Below are positions 24,776-33,304 of a DNA stretch of 40,586 nucleotides, one piece after another. The notes under the pieces were generated by a model. That model saw only the letters and a program-made list of their open reading frames with translations. It was not told where the DNA came from and ran no database searches. The number at the start of each line of letters is the position of its first letter. Position 1 is the first letter of the stretch. The DNA lies in assembly GCA_027483885.1 (NCBI GenBank), contig JAIXTO010000041.1, positions 1 through 40,586 of the forward strand, in the 5' to 3' direction. This DNA is from Rhizobiaceae bacterium. GTDB taxonomy: Bacteria > Pseudomonadota > Alphaproteobacteria > Rhizobiales > Rhizobiaceae. Both the position numbers and the translations under genes were made by a program.

Positions 24776-26432
24776 TATTCAAGACGTGGACGTGCTGATC
24801 CTAGGTGCCGGCATCAATGGAGCCGGGGTGTTTCGCGATCTCTGCGAGCAGGGGCTGACCTGCGTGATCTCCGACAAGGCCGATTTCGGCTCCGGCACCT
24901 CGGCTGCCCCCTCGCGCCTCATCCATGGCGGCATCAAATATCTCGAGACGGGCGAGTTTCGCCTTGTCGCGCAGTCGACGCTGGAGCGCAATCTGCTGTT
25001 GAAGAACGCGCCCCATTGCGTCAGCCGCCTGCCGACGGTGATCCCCATCTTCTCCTGGTTCAAGGGAATTCCGGCCGCACTTCGCACGCTCTTCGGCTCC
25101 ACCACGGCGCCGCGAAGCCGCGGGGCGGTGCTGATGAAGATCGGTCTCGCGCTCTATGATTTCTATGGCTCGCGCCACCGCATGATGCCGCGCCATTCGC
25201 TCTGGAGCAAGGCGCGCGCGCTTGCCGCCATTCCGGCGCTGACGCCGCGCATCGTGGCGGCCGGCCTCTATTATGACGCCAAGATCAGTCATCCGGAACG
25301 GCTTGTGCTGGAACTCGTCGAGGATGGCCTGCGGGCCAGTCCTTCGTCGCGTGCGTGCAACTATACGCGGATCGGCGGCACGGATGGGCAGGCCGTTGTA
25401 TTGGTCGATGAGGACGGGAACGAGCAGCGCATTCGCCCGCGCCTCGTCATCAACGCCGCCGGCCCCTGGATTGACCGGGTGAATGAAGATCTCGGCGTAA
25501 CCTCCCGCCTGATCGGCGGCACCAAGGGCTCGCACATTCTCCTCGATCATCCGGATCTCATCGCAACGCTTGGCGGGCGGATGATTTATTTCGAGGCGGA
25601 TGACGGGCGCATCTGCCTCGTCTTCGATTATCTCGGCAAGGCACTGGTCGGCTCGACGGATATTCGCGACGATGATCCGGATCAGGTCACCTGCAGCGAT
25701 ACGGAAATCGATTACCTCCTGCAGAGCCTCAGCGGCCTGTTGCCGGGCCTTTCCTTCGATAGAGGCCAGATCGTCTACACCTATGCCGGCATCCGCCCGC
25801 TTCCAGCCTCCGACAGCACGGCCCCCGGCCTCATCAGCCGCGATCATTCGGCCCCTGTCATCGAGCCGGAGGGAGAGAGGCCCTGGCCGATCGTCTCGCT
25901 CGTTGGCGGCAAGTGGACGACATTTCGCGGCTTTGCCGAGGAAGTGACCGACATGGTTCTGGCGCGGCTTCAGCAGAAGCGCCGCATCAGCACGCAGAGC
26001 TTGGCCATCGGTGGCGGTCTTGGTTTTCCGCGCGAGAACGAGCGGGTCAAGTGGCTGGACATGGCATGTGGGAGAACCGGCGCGGATAAGGCTCGGGCTG
26101 ATACGCTGTTATCACGCTACGGCACGACGGCGCTTGCCATTCTGGAAGCCGAAGGCCCGCATCCCCGCGGTCTTGCCGATGCGCCGGATTATTCGTTCGA
26201 GGAACTGGCGTGGATTGCAGCGCATGAACAGGTGGAGCATCTGGAAGACCTCGTGCTGCGCCGTACCGCCCTTGCCATCACCGGCCGACTGACCGCGCGT
26301 GATCTGGATGACATTGCACGAGCCCTCGCCGTATCCCGAGGCTGGGAGCAAGAGCGCCTGCAATCGGAACTGCGCGCCACGAAAACACGGCTTGCGGCAA
26401 GACACGGAGTTCAACTGGGACACGATCAATAA
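24768..26432 (+). CDS. GlpD-like FAD-dependent dehydrogenase
   Basis: A 554-residue glycerol-3-phosphate-dehydrogenase family enzyme. It has the FAD motif LILGAGINGAGVFRDLCEQG, the GlpD signature GTSAAPSRLIHGGIKYLETG, and a C-terminal helical domain with VEHLEDLVLRRTALAITG. Compared with EryB it carries a longer insertion after about residue 95 (FSWFKGIPAALRTLF and following), which might change substrate access or membrane contact. It overlaps the preceding regulator gene by 8 bases. It should oxidise the polyol phosphate made by the neighbouring kinase, with quinone as electron acceptor. The substrate is unknown. Confidence 0.87.
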   Translation: MTDIQDVDVLILGAGINGAGVFRDLCEQGLTCVISDKADFGSGTSAAPSRLIHGGIKYLETGEFRLVAQSTLERNLLLKNAPHCVSRLPTVIPIFSWFKGIPAALRTLFGSTTAPRSRGAVLMKIGLALYDFYGSRHRMMPRHSLWSKARALAAIPALTPRIVAAGLYYDAKISHPERLVLELVEDGLRASPSSRACNYTRIGGTDGQAVVLVDEDGNEQRIRPRLVINAAGPWIDRVNEDLGVTSRLIGGTKGSHILLDHPDLIATLGGRMIYFEADDGRICLVFDYLGKALVGSTDIRDDDPDQVTCSDTEIDYLLQSLSGLLPGLSFDRGQIVYTYAGIRPLPASDSTAPGLISRDHSAPVIEPEGERPWPIVSLVGGKWTTFRGFAEEVTDMVLARLQQKRRISTQSLAIGGGLGFPRENERVKWLDMACGRTGADKARADTLLSRYGTTALAILEAEGPHPRGLADAPDYSFEELAWIAAHEQVEHLEDLVLRRTALAITGRLTARDLDDIARALAVSRGWEQERLQSELRATKTRLAARHGVQLGHDQ

Positions 26433-26491
26433 CAGCGGTCGGCACGTCGTTGATCCCTGCTGTAATCTTTGCGACACGCTCCGATGTGTGT

Positions 26492-28336
26492 TCAAAACTT
26501 GCCAAACACGTCAACAAGCGTCTGCACGATCGTGCGCTCGGCCTCCGATAAGGAGCGGTCGGCGGAAAAGATGATGGACAAGGCGCCGGGCACTTCATTT
26601 CGGCCGATGGGAATGGTGACAAGCAAACCGGCCTCGACATCCTTTTGAACCGAAGACGCCGGCAGGATCGTGCAGAGCGGTGCGCTTCGGACAATGGCGA
26701 TGGCCAGCGCCAGCGAACCGACTTCGATGACGGGTTTCAGGGGGAGATGGCGCGCCTTGGCCGCGTCGGCAAAATTCTGATGGATGCTCAGCTGTCGTGC
26801 CCCGAGCACCAGAGGCAGCTTGCAGGCGTCTTCCAGCGACATTTCGGCAAGCTCTGGCAGTCGAAGTTGCGGATTGGCGACGACCGAAAGCGGCTCGCTG
26901 GCGCCCAATGGAATGCGCGCCACCTGTGGCTGGGCAGCGCCCACCACAGCGAGGTTGAGCGTTCCAGCCTTCACACGTTCATGCAGCACGGCATTGGAGC
27001 CTTCGCTGATCTGGAGTTTCCAGCTCGGTTGACTGGCATGGACGGCCGTGATCGCCCGGGCGATCTTTTCCGTCATGGCACTGTCGTGGCCTGAACTTGG
27101 AAGTGTGCCAATCCGCACGTTCGCCTGGCTATGGGCTGCAACATCGCGGGATTTGCGCATCAGCCAGGCCTGCCGCTCTTCGATGGCCATCGTGAAGGGC
27201 AACAAGTTGGCGCCCGCCTGCGAAAGCCCTGCGCCTTCGCTGCGTCGCGCGAGAAGCTCCACCCCCATGGCCGTCTCCATTTTGTGGATCTGGGCCGAAA
27301 TCGACGATTGCGCGACGTTGGCAACGCGGGCTGCGGCCGACAATCCGCCACTGCGGGAGGTGAGATTGAAATAGTGGATCTGGCGTGTCGTCAGTCGGGG
27401 CTCGAATGCGGGAGACTGGTCCTCCCGCGCAAGGCTGTTTTTCAGGATCTCCAGGAACTTAGCACCTTTTCCCGTGGATCCGGTTTGCGTTTTTGCAAAC
27501 AGCGGTGAAACAAGGGCTGGCGTCAGGGCCCGCCATTCAAGACGCGAAAGACCCATTCTGCCGGCCAGCATGCTGGCGGGCATCAGAAAGCGCAAGTGAG
27601 GCCATTCAAGAATAAGGCGGGCAAGCTGGGTGGGGTCGTCATCCACGAACTTCAGTCGCCCGCCAAGTCCATGGCGCTCGCCATAGGCCGAGATTGCCGA
27701 CATCAGGCGCGGACGCATTTTCATCACAACAACCGGCCCGGCAGAGGCCGAAAGATCAAGGTTCGCGCCGGATTGGCCAACGAGGATCCAGGGATCGTCG
27801 CCGAGATGCACCGTCTGCGGTTCATCATGGCCGCTTTCATCATAGAATATGCCGAGCGTTTCCGTTCTGGCCCCAAACAGCGCCTCCAGCGCAGGTGTCA
27901 GCAGCGGCTCCTCGGCTCCGTCGTGGGAATTGGCAAACCGCCATTCGACGAATGTTTCCGGGGCGTGATGAAGCATTTCCTGTGTGGCGCGGATGAGGGC
28001 CTTGGAAAACCGGCCGATCGCAAGGCTGAGATCGAGGCACACGACGATCCGGTCCAGCCTTTCCCGCGGCAATGAAAATGCGCCGCGGGCATATTCCTCC
28101 AGATACAGCAGCTGATACCCATGACGAAAAAGCCAGAAGGCTGCCGGCCGCAACCCGAGATGGCCCCCCTGACGCAGGAACAGGCTCAGCCCCAGCCTTT
28201 CTTCAAGCGTATGCAGGCTTGTGCTGAGAGCCGAGGAGGTATGGCCGAGGCTTGCGGCTGTCTCGGAAATGCGTGTGTTCTGACAGGCCACAACGAAGTT
28301 TGCGAGCGGTCGAAGTTCAAGGCTGATCTTGTCCAT
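26492..28336 (-). CDS. Tandem LysR-type regulator (two LysR units fused)
   Basis: A 614-residue protein about twice the normal LysR length. Unit 1 has a helix-turn-helix at about 7-70 (ISETAASLGHTSSALSTSLH, then LEERLGLSLFLRQ) and a ligand-like domain to about 300. Unit 2 has a second, more canonical helix-turn-helix at about 314-375 (LSAAARVANVAQSSISAQIH, MGVELLARR) and a full substrate-binding domain to the end. There is no stop or frame change between them, so this is a true fusion. It lies 108 bases after the ammonia lyase gene on the same strand and likely controls that cluster. The start at 28336 is chosen because LysR homology begins there; no good ribosome-binding site is visible, and upstream in-frame ATGs (28384, 28417) remain possible. 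Confidence 0.85.
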   Translation of the reverse strand: MDKISLELRPLANFVVACQNTRISETAASLGHTSSALSTSLHTLEERLGLSLFLRQGGHLGLRPAAFWLFRHGYQLLYLEEYARGAFSLPRERLDRIVVCLDLSLAIGRFSKALIRATQEMLHHAPETFVEWRFANSHDGAEEPLLTPALEALFGARTETLGIFYDESGHDEPQTVHLGDDPWILVGQSGANLDLSASAGPVVVMKMRPRLMSAISAYGERHGLGGRLKFVDDDPTQLARLILEWPHLRFLMPASMLAGRMGLSRLEWRALTPALVSPLFAKTQTGSTGKGAKFLEILKNSLAREDQSPAFEPRLTTRQIHYFNLTSRSGGLSAAARVANVAQSSISAQIHKMETAMGVELLARRSEGAGLSQAGANLLPFTMAIEERQAWLMRKSRDVAAHSQANVRIGTLPSSGHDSAMTEKIARAITAVHASQPSWKLQISEGSNAVLHERVKAGTLNLAVVGAAQPQVARIPLGASEPLSVVANPQLRLPELAEMSLEDACKLPLVLGARQLSIHQNFADAAKARHLPLKPVIEVGSLALAIAIVRSAPLCTILPASSVQKDVEAGLLVTIPIGRNEVPGALSIIFSADRSLSEAERTIVQTLVDVFGKF

Positions 28337-28400
28337 GGACGGCAGACTATGCGGCGGCACGCAAAGCCTCAAGGGTATACGCATTCTGCCGGCAAGGTAC

Positions 28401-28434
28401 GCTGACGGCGGCAACAATCCGTTGCGCCGTCAGC
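28401..28434 (-). terminator. Hairpin after the ammonia lyase gene
   Basis: GCTGACGGCG (28401-28410) pairs with CGCCGTCAGC (28425-28434), and inside CAAC pairs with GTTG. It starts 10 bases after the lyase stop on the - strand. No T-run follows, so it may be a partial terminator that separates the lyase operon from the LysR gene. Confidence 0.5.
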
Positions 28435-28444
28435 GAGATTAAAA

Positions 28445-30058
28445 TCAACGAAGCGCGCCGACGGCGTTTTCGACGACATCGAGAACCTTGCCTTCTGTTA
28501 CCATGGCAAAGGCCGGCTTGATCTGCTTTTGCATGTAGCTGTCGCCGTCCTGCAGCGGAATGACAGCGGACAAGGCGTCATAAAGCGGTTGCGTGCCGCG
28601 GCCGAGCTTGAAATTGCCAAGCGCCTCCCGGGTCAGGAAAATCGCCTTGGTTGCCAGAAGGCATTCCACGCCGACGATTTTCGGCAGGTTGTCCAGCACC
28701 TGCTGCGCCTTGCGGCAAGACCAGGCAGCCATGGAAACGTGGTCTTCCTGGCTGCTCTTGGTCGGGATCGTATCGGCGACCGACGGGAAGGCGAGTGTCT
28801 TGTTTTCCGAGGCAACGGCGGCGGCGGCCGTCGAGATGATGCCGTAGCCGTAGTTGAGGCCGATGGGCTTGCCGGCAAGGTTCGGCGGCAGGCCGTAGTT
28901 CAGCGTCGTGTCGCAGAGCGCAAACAGGCGGCGTTCCGAGATATTGCCGATCTCGATCAGCGCGATCGTCAGGATATCCATGGCAAACGCGATGGGCTCG
29001 CAGTGGAAATTGCCACCGGAGAGGAATTCCAGCGCGCCGGTCTCGTTCCAGAATACCAGCGGGTTGTCTGTCGCAGCGTTCAGTTCGCGGGTGATGATTG
29101 CCTTGGCATGATCCAACTGGTCGCGGCAACTGCCATGCACCTGCGGCAGGCAGCGGAAGGAATATTGGTCCTGCACGCGCGGATGATAGGTCGGGTGCAG
29201 GATGTCGTCCTCCAGATGCACGGCGCGCGCTGATTCCGAAGCCCGGCGCGAACCTTCCACAAGACGGCGGATATTTTCGGCTGTGGCGATCTGGCCCGGC
29301 TGCTTGCGCACCTCGTGGATGCGCGCGTCGAAGGCGGCCTGCTCGCCGCGCACGGCTTCGAGGCTGAGCGCCCCGATGGCATCGGCGGTCTTCATCAGAC
29401 GTTCGGCGTCATAGAGCGTGAGCGCGCCCATGCCGGCGCAGAGGCTGTTGCCGTTGATGAGGGCGAGGCAATCCTTGGCCTTCAGCTCGAAGGTAATCGG
29501 GCTGATGCCGGCAAGCTCCAGCGCCTTTGGCGCCGACATGCGTTCACCCTTGTAGAAGGCTTCCGCATCCTCGTAGCCGATCAGCACCGACACCATGTGG
29601 GCGAGCGGCGCCAGATCGCCAGACGCGCCGACCGAACCCTGGATCGGCACGACCGGATGGACGCCGCGGTTCAGCATGGCGACAAGCCGGTCGACCACCT
29701 CCATGCGCAGGCCCGAGACACCGACGCAGAAGGCATTGATACGCACGGCCATCATGGCGCGCACGATTTCTTCGGACGCCGGTTCGCCGATGCCCGAGCA
29801 ATGCGACAGCACGATGTTGAGCTGGAACTGCTCGTTGTCGGCCTGGTTGATCTTGTAGTCCTTCAACTTGCCGACTCCGGTGTTGAAACCGTAGGTGGCC
29901 GGTGCGTTCTCCGTCAGCCAGTTTTCCTCGATATAGGCGCGCTTCTTGATGATTTCGGCCCTTGCTGCGGGCGCGATCTCGACCTGCAGGTGTTCGCGTG
30001 CGATCCGCACGGTCTGTTCAATCGTCAGGCTGTCGCCGTCGAAGATGATGGTGGTCAT
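28445..30058 (-). CDS. Histidine/aromatic amino acid ammonia lyase (MIO enzyme)
   Basis: A 537-residue HAL/PAL/TAL family lyase. The self-forming MIO cofactor triad Ala-Ser-Gly is at 145-147 (GSVGASGDLAP). Other catalytic positions are kept: Tyr56 (YGFNTGVG), Asn202 (LALINGNS), Tyr299 and Arg302 (QDQYSFRCLPQV) and Glu438 (QEDHVSM). The selectivity pair before the MIO loop is Ser85-His86 (VLSHCSG), the histidine-type pattern rather than the Phe or Tyr types. It would release ammonia from histidine or a histidine-like amino acid. Canonical HutH sits with urocanase and imidazolonepropionase genes, and none is here; instead carbamoylase and cyclic amidohydrolase genes precede it. The true substrate may therefore differ. 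GAAGG precedes the ATG. Confidence 0.85.
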   Translation of the reverse strand: MTTIIFDGDSLTIEQTVRIAREHLQVEIAPAARAEIIKKRAYIEENWLTENAPATYGFNTGVGKLKDYKINQADNEQFQLNIVLSHCSGIGEPASEEIVRAMMAVRINAFCVGVSGLRMEVVDRLVAMLNRGVHPVVPIQGSVGASGDLAPLAHMVSVLIGYEDAEAFYKGERMSAPKALELAGISPITFELKAKDCLALINGNSLCAGMGALTLYDAERLMKTADAIGALSLEAVRGEQAAFDARIHEVRKQPGQIATAENIRRLVEGSRRASESARAVHLEDDILHPTYHPRVQDQYSFRCLPQVHGSCRDQLDHAKAIITRELNAATDNPLVFWNETGALEFLSGGNFHCEPIAFAMDILTIALIEIGNISERRLFALCDTTLNYGLPPNLAGKPIGLNYGYGIISTAAAAVASENKTLAFPSVADTIPTKSSQEDHVSMAAWSCRKAQQVLDNLPKIVGVECLLATKAIFLTREALGNFKLGRGTQPLYDALSAVIPLQDGDSYMQKQIKPAFAMVTEGKVLDVVENAVGALR

Positions 30059-30105
30059 GGAGTTTTTCCTTCAGGTCATTGGTCTGGCGCAGGCGCCTGG
30101 TGTGT

Positions 30106-31371
30106 TCAGGGATGGCGGGGTGTTTCGGGGCGCTGGTCCAGGCGCACCAGCATGCGGGTGAGAAGGTCTGCGGCGAGCGCCAGTGCCTCCGTATCGGTCC
30201 ATTCCTCGGGCGTATGGCTCTTGCCATCGCGGGAGGGTACGAAGATCATCGCGGCCGGTGCGATCTGCGCCACGAAGGCGGCATCATGCCCGGCACCGGA
30301 GGCGAGCGGCAGGGTTTGGAGGTTCAGTTCGCCTGCACTGTCTGCAATGGCCGCACGGAGTGAAGGGTCGCAGGCCACGGCGAAGGTGCGGCTCAGTTTT
30401 TCCAGCACGGCGACGCGGCAGTTTTCCTTGGCGGCGGACTGGCTGGCCAGCTTTTCGGCCAGAACGAGAAAATCGTCCATGGCCTGGTCGCTTTCCGCGC
30501 GGATATCGACGATCACCTCGGCTGAGCCGGGAACAACATTGGCACCGCCCGGCTCGAAGCGGATGATGCCGACCGTGGCCGTAAAATGCCCCTGTCCCTC
30601 CACGGCGCGGGCGGCGTCGCGCAGCGCAAGGACGAGGGAGGCCATGGCGACGCCGGCATCGGCGCGCATGGTCATCGGTGCCGTGCCGGCATGGGCTGCC
30701 TCGCCCTCGATGCGGATGCGCAGGCGCGCGATGCCGGCAATCGCGGTAACGATGCCGACGGGAATGCCGAGACGTTCGAGAACCGGGCCCTGCTCGATAT
30801 GGATCTCGACGAAACCGCCGATATCGGTGCGCCTGTGCTGGCGGATCTCTTCCGGCGCGCCGCCGACACGGCGGATGGCATCGGCAAGCGCCTCGTTATC
30901 AGGTCCTTTCATCGCCAGGTGTTCTGGCCCAAGCGCCCCGGCCATGCCGCGGCTGCCGATACAGGAAAGCCCCCATTCGCTAGGCTCCTCGGCAAGAAAG
31001 TCGACCAGTTCGATGGTATGGCGCGGACGATATCCCGCAGCGCGGAGCGCCCCGATGGCGGCAAGCCCGCAGACGATGCCGGCGATCCCATCAAAACGGC
31101 CGCCGCTCGGAACGGTGTCGCTGTGCGATCCCGTCATCAGCACCGGCAGGGACGGATCCTCGCCCTGCCACCGGCCGACGAGATTGCCGGCTGCGTCGAT
31201 TTCGGTCGACAGTCCTTCTGCGCGAAAACGTTCCTCCAGATGGCGACGTCCCTCAAGGAACATCGGCGTGAAGGAACGGCGGGTCCAGGGAATGCCGGGC
31301 TCTGTGATGGCCGAGAGCGCATCGAGATCCTGTTGCAGACGGTTCCGGTCGGTTGTTGGCAGGGACATCAT
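30106..31371 (-). CDS. M20 family N-carbamoylase / allantoate amidohydrolase type enzyme
   Basis: A 421-residue Zn-dependent hydrolase of the hydantoinase/carbamoylase (M20) family. Metal ligands are visible in GSHSDTVPSGGRFDG (His83, Asp94), AEEPSEWG (Glu128-Glu129), HIEQGPVLE and the late SHTPEEWTD, and the dimerisation-domain motif SGAGHDAAF is present. Such enzymes release the carbamoyl group (CO2 and ammonia) from N-carbamoyl amino acids, beta-ureidopropionate or allantoate. The gene ends 47 bases before the ammonia lyase and starts 6 bases after the cyclic amidohydrolase stop. The order fits ring opening, then decarbamoylation, then deamination. The exact ureide cannot be read from the sequence. 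Confidence 0.87.
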   Translation of the reverse strand: MMSLPTTDRNRLQQDLDALSAITEPGIPWTRRSFTPMFLEGRRHLEERFRAEGLSTEIDAAGNLVGRWQGEDPSLPVLMTGSHSDTVPSGGRFDGIAGIVCGLAAIGALRAAGYRPRHTIELVDFLAEEPSEWGLSCIGSRGMAGALGPEHLAMKGPDNEALADAIRRVGGAPEEIRQHRRTDIGGFVEIHIEQGPVLERLGIPVGIVTAIAGIARLRIRIEGEAAHAGTAPMTMRADAGVAMASLVLALRDAARAVEGQGHFTATVGIIRFEPGGANVVPGSAEVIVDIRAESDQAMDDFLVLAEKLASQSAAKENCRVAVLEKLSRTFAVACDPSLRAAIADSAGELNLQTLPLASGAGHDAAFVAQIAPAAMIFVPSRDGKSHTPEEWTDTEALALAADLLTRMLVRLDQRPETPRHP

Positions 31372-31377
31372 CTGGTC

Positions 31378-32754
31378 TCACGCAGTCGGGGTGAGCGCGT
31401 TGACGCTCGGCCGCACGAACCGACCGGTTCCGGGTTCTGCCAGAACATCGGTCCCATCGAAGATCAGGCTGCCGCGCTGAAAAGTGGCAATCGGCGCATG
31501 ACGGATGCGGCGGCCCTCATAGGGGCTCCAGCCGACGACGTTGTGGCCGCTGGCGGACGGATCGTAAATGCGCGGGCGCTCGGCAAACACGGCGATGTCG
31601 GCGTCGAGCCCCAGTGCCAGCGCACCCTTCTGGTCGCTGAGGCGAAACAGCCGGGCCGGATTGGTGGCGAGCAGGCGCGGTGCATGGGTGAGCGGCAGGC
31701 CGCGGTCGGTCAGCCCGTCGAGCAGCAGGCTCGGCAGCACTTCCAGTCCCGGCATGCCGGAGGAGTTTTCCAGCATTATGGGCGAGGATTTGGCCGCAAG
31801 GCTCCAGGCGACATGATCGGTCGAGACGATGGTGACGCGGCCGGCGGCCAGATGCTGCCAGATCTTTTCGCGTTCCTTGGCCGAGCGGATCGGCGGATTG
31901 CATTTGGCCCGCCCGATGAGCCGCGACACGTCTTCTTCCTCACTGCACACAAGGTAGTGGATGCAGGCCTCGATGGTGGCGTCGACGCCTTGGGCGCGAT
32001 AGGCCTCGGCCATCTCGTAACCGCGGCCGACCGAGCAATGCACGATATGCGCGGGGCACCCGGTCGCCTCAGCGATCTCATAGACCTCGGCGATGGCAAG
32101 CGTTTCGGCAATCGGCGGCCGACTGTCGCCATGTGTGCGGTAATCGGTGCGGCCGGTCGCCTTCACCGCCTCGCTCCAGACTTTGACGCATTCGTCGTTT
32201 TCATTGTGGACGCCGGCAATCAACCCGGTTCTGGCAACAGCCTCGAAGCAGGCATGCAGAAGGGGCGTCGGGATGCGCGGAAACCGGTTGGGATCGGTAT
32301 CAAAGGTGGAGAACTTGAAGCCGATGGCGCCGGCTTTTGCCATGGCCGCGATATGACGCGGCCCTTCGGAGGGGCGGATGGTGCCGTAGAGGGCGAAATC
32401 GACGCGGGCCTGCTCTGCGGCACTCGTGGCCTTCTCGGTCAAAAGGTCGGCGGTTGAGATCAGCGTACCGGCATCGTAGGGCATGTCGACGATGGTGGTG
32501 ACGCCGCCGGCGGCTGCCGAGCGGGTGGACCAGACAAAGTCCTCCTGATCCTTCTGCGAGCGGGAATGCACCTGGCCGTCAATCGTCCCGGGCAGGACCA
32601 GCGCGCTGCCGAAATCATGGGTTTCCGCCGCTGCAGGCGGTGTGCCTTGGCCTAGCCGGGCGATCCGGCCGTCGCGGATCGCGATGAACCCGTTTTCCGT
32701 AACGCCGTCCTCATTGACCAACGTGCCGCGAATGACTGTATCGAAATCGCTCAT
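31378..32754 (-). CDS. Cyclic amidohydrolase (dihydroorotase/allantoinase/hydantoinase type)
   Basis: A 458-residue TIM-barrel amidohydrolase. Candidate metal ligands are His63 in DGQVHSR, the carboxylated Lys147 in GFKFST, His183 (GVHNEN), His239 (IVHCSVGRG) and the aspartate of STDHVAWS. The first metal histidine of the usual HxH pair is Gln61, giving QxH. This variant occurs in some dihydroorotase-like proteins as far as I recall, but may affect metal content. The family opens cyclic imides and ureides: hydantoins, dihydropyrimidines, allantoin or dihydroorotate. Followed by a carbamoylase gene, hydantoin-type ring opening to an N-carbamoyl amino acid is the most likely role. Confidence 0.85.
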   Translation of the reverse strand: MSDFDTVIRGTLVNEDGVTENGFIAIRDGRIARLGQGTPPAAAETHDFGSALVLPGTIDGQVHSRSQKDQEDFVWSTRSAAAGGVTTIVDMPYDAGTLISTADLLTEKATSAAEQARVDFALYGTIRPSEGPRHIAAMAKAGAIGFKFSTFDTDPNRFPRIPTPLLHACFEAVARTGLIAGVHNENDECVKVWSEAVKATGRTDYRTHGDSRPPIAETLAIAEVYEIAEATGCPAHIVHCSVGRGYEMAEAYRAQGVDATIEACIHYLVCSEEEDVSRLIGRAKCNPPIRSAKEREKIWQHLAAGRVTIVSTDHVAWSLAAKSSPIMLENSSGMPGLEVLPSLLLDGLTDRGLPLTHAPRLLATNPARLFRLSDQKGALALGLDADIAVFAERPRIYDPSASGHNVVGWSPYEGRRIRHAPIATFQRGSLIFDGTDVLAEPGTGRFVRPSVNALTPTA

Positions 32755-32779
32755 GATGAAATCGTCTTTCCTGCTGGTC

Positions 32780-33304
32780 TTAATGGTGGTGCTGTGTGGT
32801 CAATGTTGGCGCGGCCGCTTGCTGTGCCCATGCGTCGTTAAATAGCGATAGGCTCGCTGCCCGTCGTTCCGGGGAAAGGTGGCACTTTGCCAGATAGACA
32901 TCGGCGAGCGCGTGGATGCCGCCGGTGTCTGCGGGCAGGGCCTTTGTCAGGCGCGCGACATGCAGTTTTTCCGCCTGCAACTCGGTGCGCTTGATGTCTT
33001 CACGAAGCGCCGTTTCCGCATCGGTGGCGCAGACCTGCTTCATCGCCTGGCGGACTGCCCGCAAGGGACGCACGACCGTCTCGCGCCAGAGGGCGGCATC
33101 GGCCAGAAAGCGCTCGAACGCCTCGGGCGCGCAGGTGATGCCGTTGCGGTCGGCCAGCACCAGCACGAGGAGAAGCGGAATGTCCGCATCGAACTCTTCC
33201 TGCAAGGAAAGGCAGAGCGACGGAATGCGGCTGTCGGCGTAAAGGCTGAGCATGGCGGGCCATGCGCTTTCGGCAAATTCAGGGCTCTGCATCAGCGACG
33301 TCAT
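32780..33304 (-). CDS. TIGR02444 (DUF2390) family protein of unknown function
   Basis: A 174-residue soluble, helix-rich protein resembling the TIGR02444 family. Recognisable parts are LCLSLQEEFDADIPLLLVLV near the N-terminus, then FERFLADAALWRETVVRPLR, a helical middle and a histidine-rich tail ending HHH. No catalytic motif is evident. The start overlaps the stop of the preceding ATPase gene (ATGA at 33304-33301), and it lies 25 bases before the amidohydrolase start, so it is embedded in the operon. The family's biochemical role is not known to me. Context suggests an accessory to transport or ureide catabolism. Confidence 0.72.
   Translation of the reverse strand: MTSLMQSPEFAESAWPAMLSLYADSRIPSLCLSLQEEFDADIPLLLVLVLADRNGITCAPEAFERFLADAALWRETVVRPLRAVRQAMKQVCATDAETALREDIKRTELQAEKLHVARLTKALPADTGGIHALADVYLAKCHLSPERRAASLSLFNDAWAQQAAAPTLTTQHHH

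Noticed and set aside
29315..31480. 721-codon open frame on the + strand
   Set aside because: It is antisense to the ammonia lyase and carbamoylase genes, whose catalytic motifs are intact. Its product is low-complexity, rich in Arg, Ser, Ala and Pro, and matches no family.
30586..32457. 623-codon open frame on the + strand
   Set aside because: Antisense shadow of the carbamoylase and cyclic amidohydrolase genes, which have clear metal-site motifs. GC-rich codon bias keeps such frames open.
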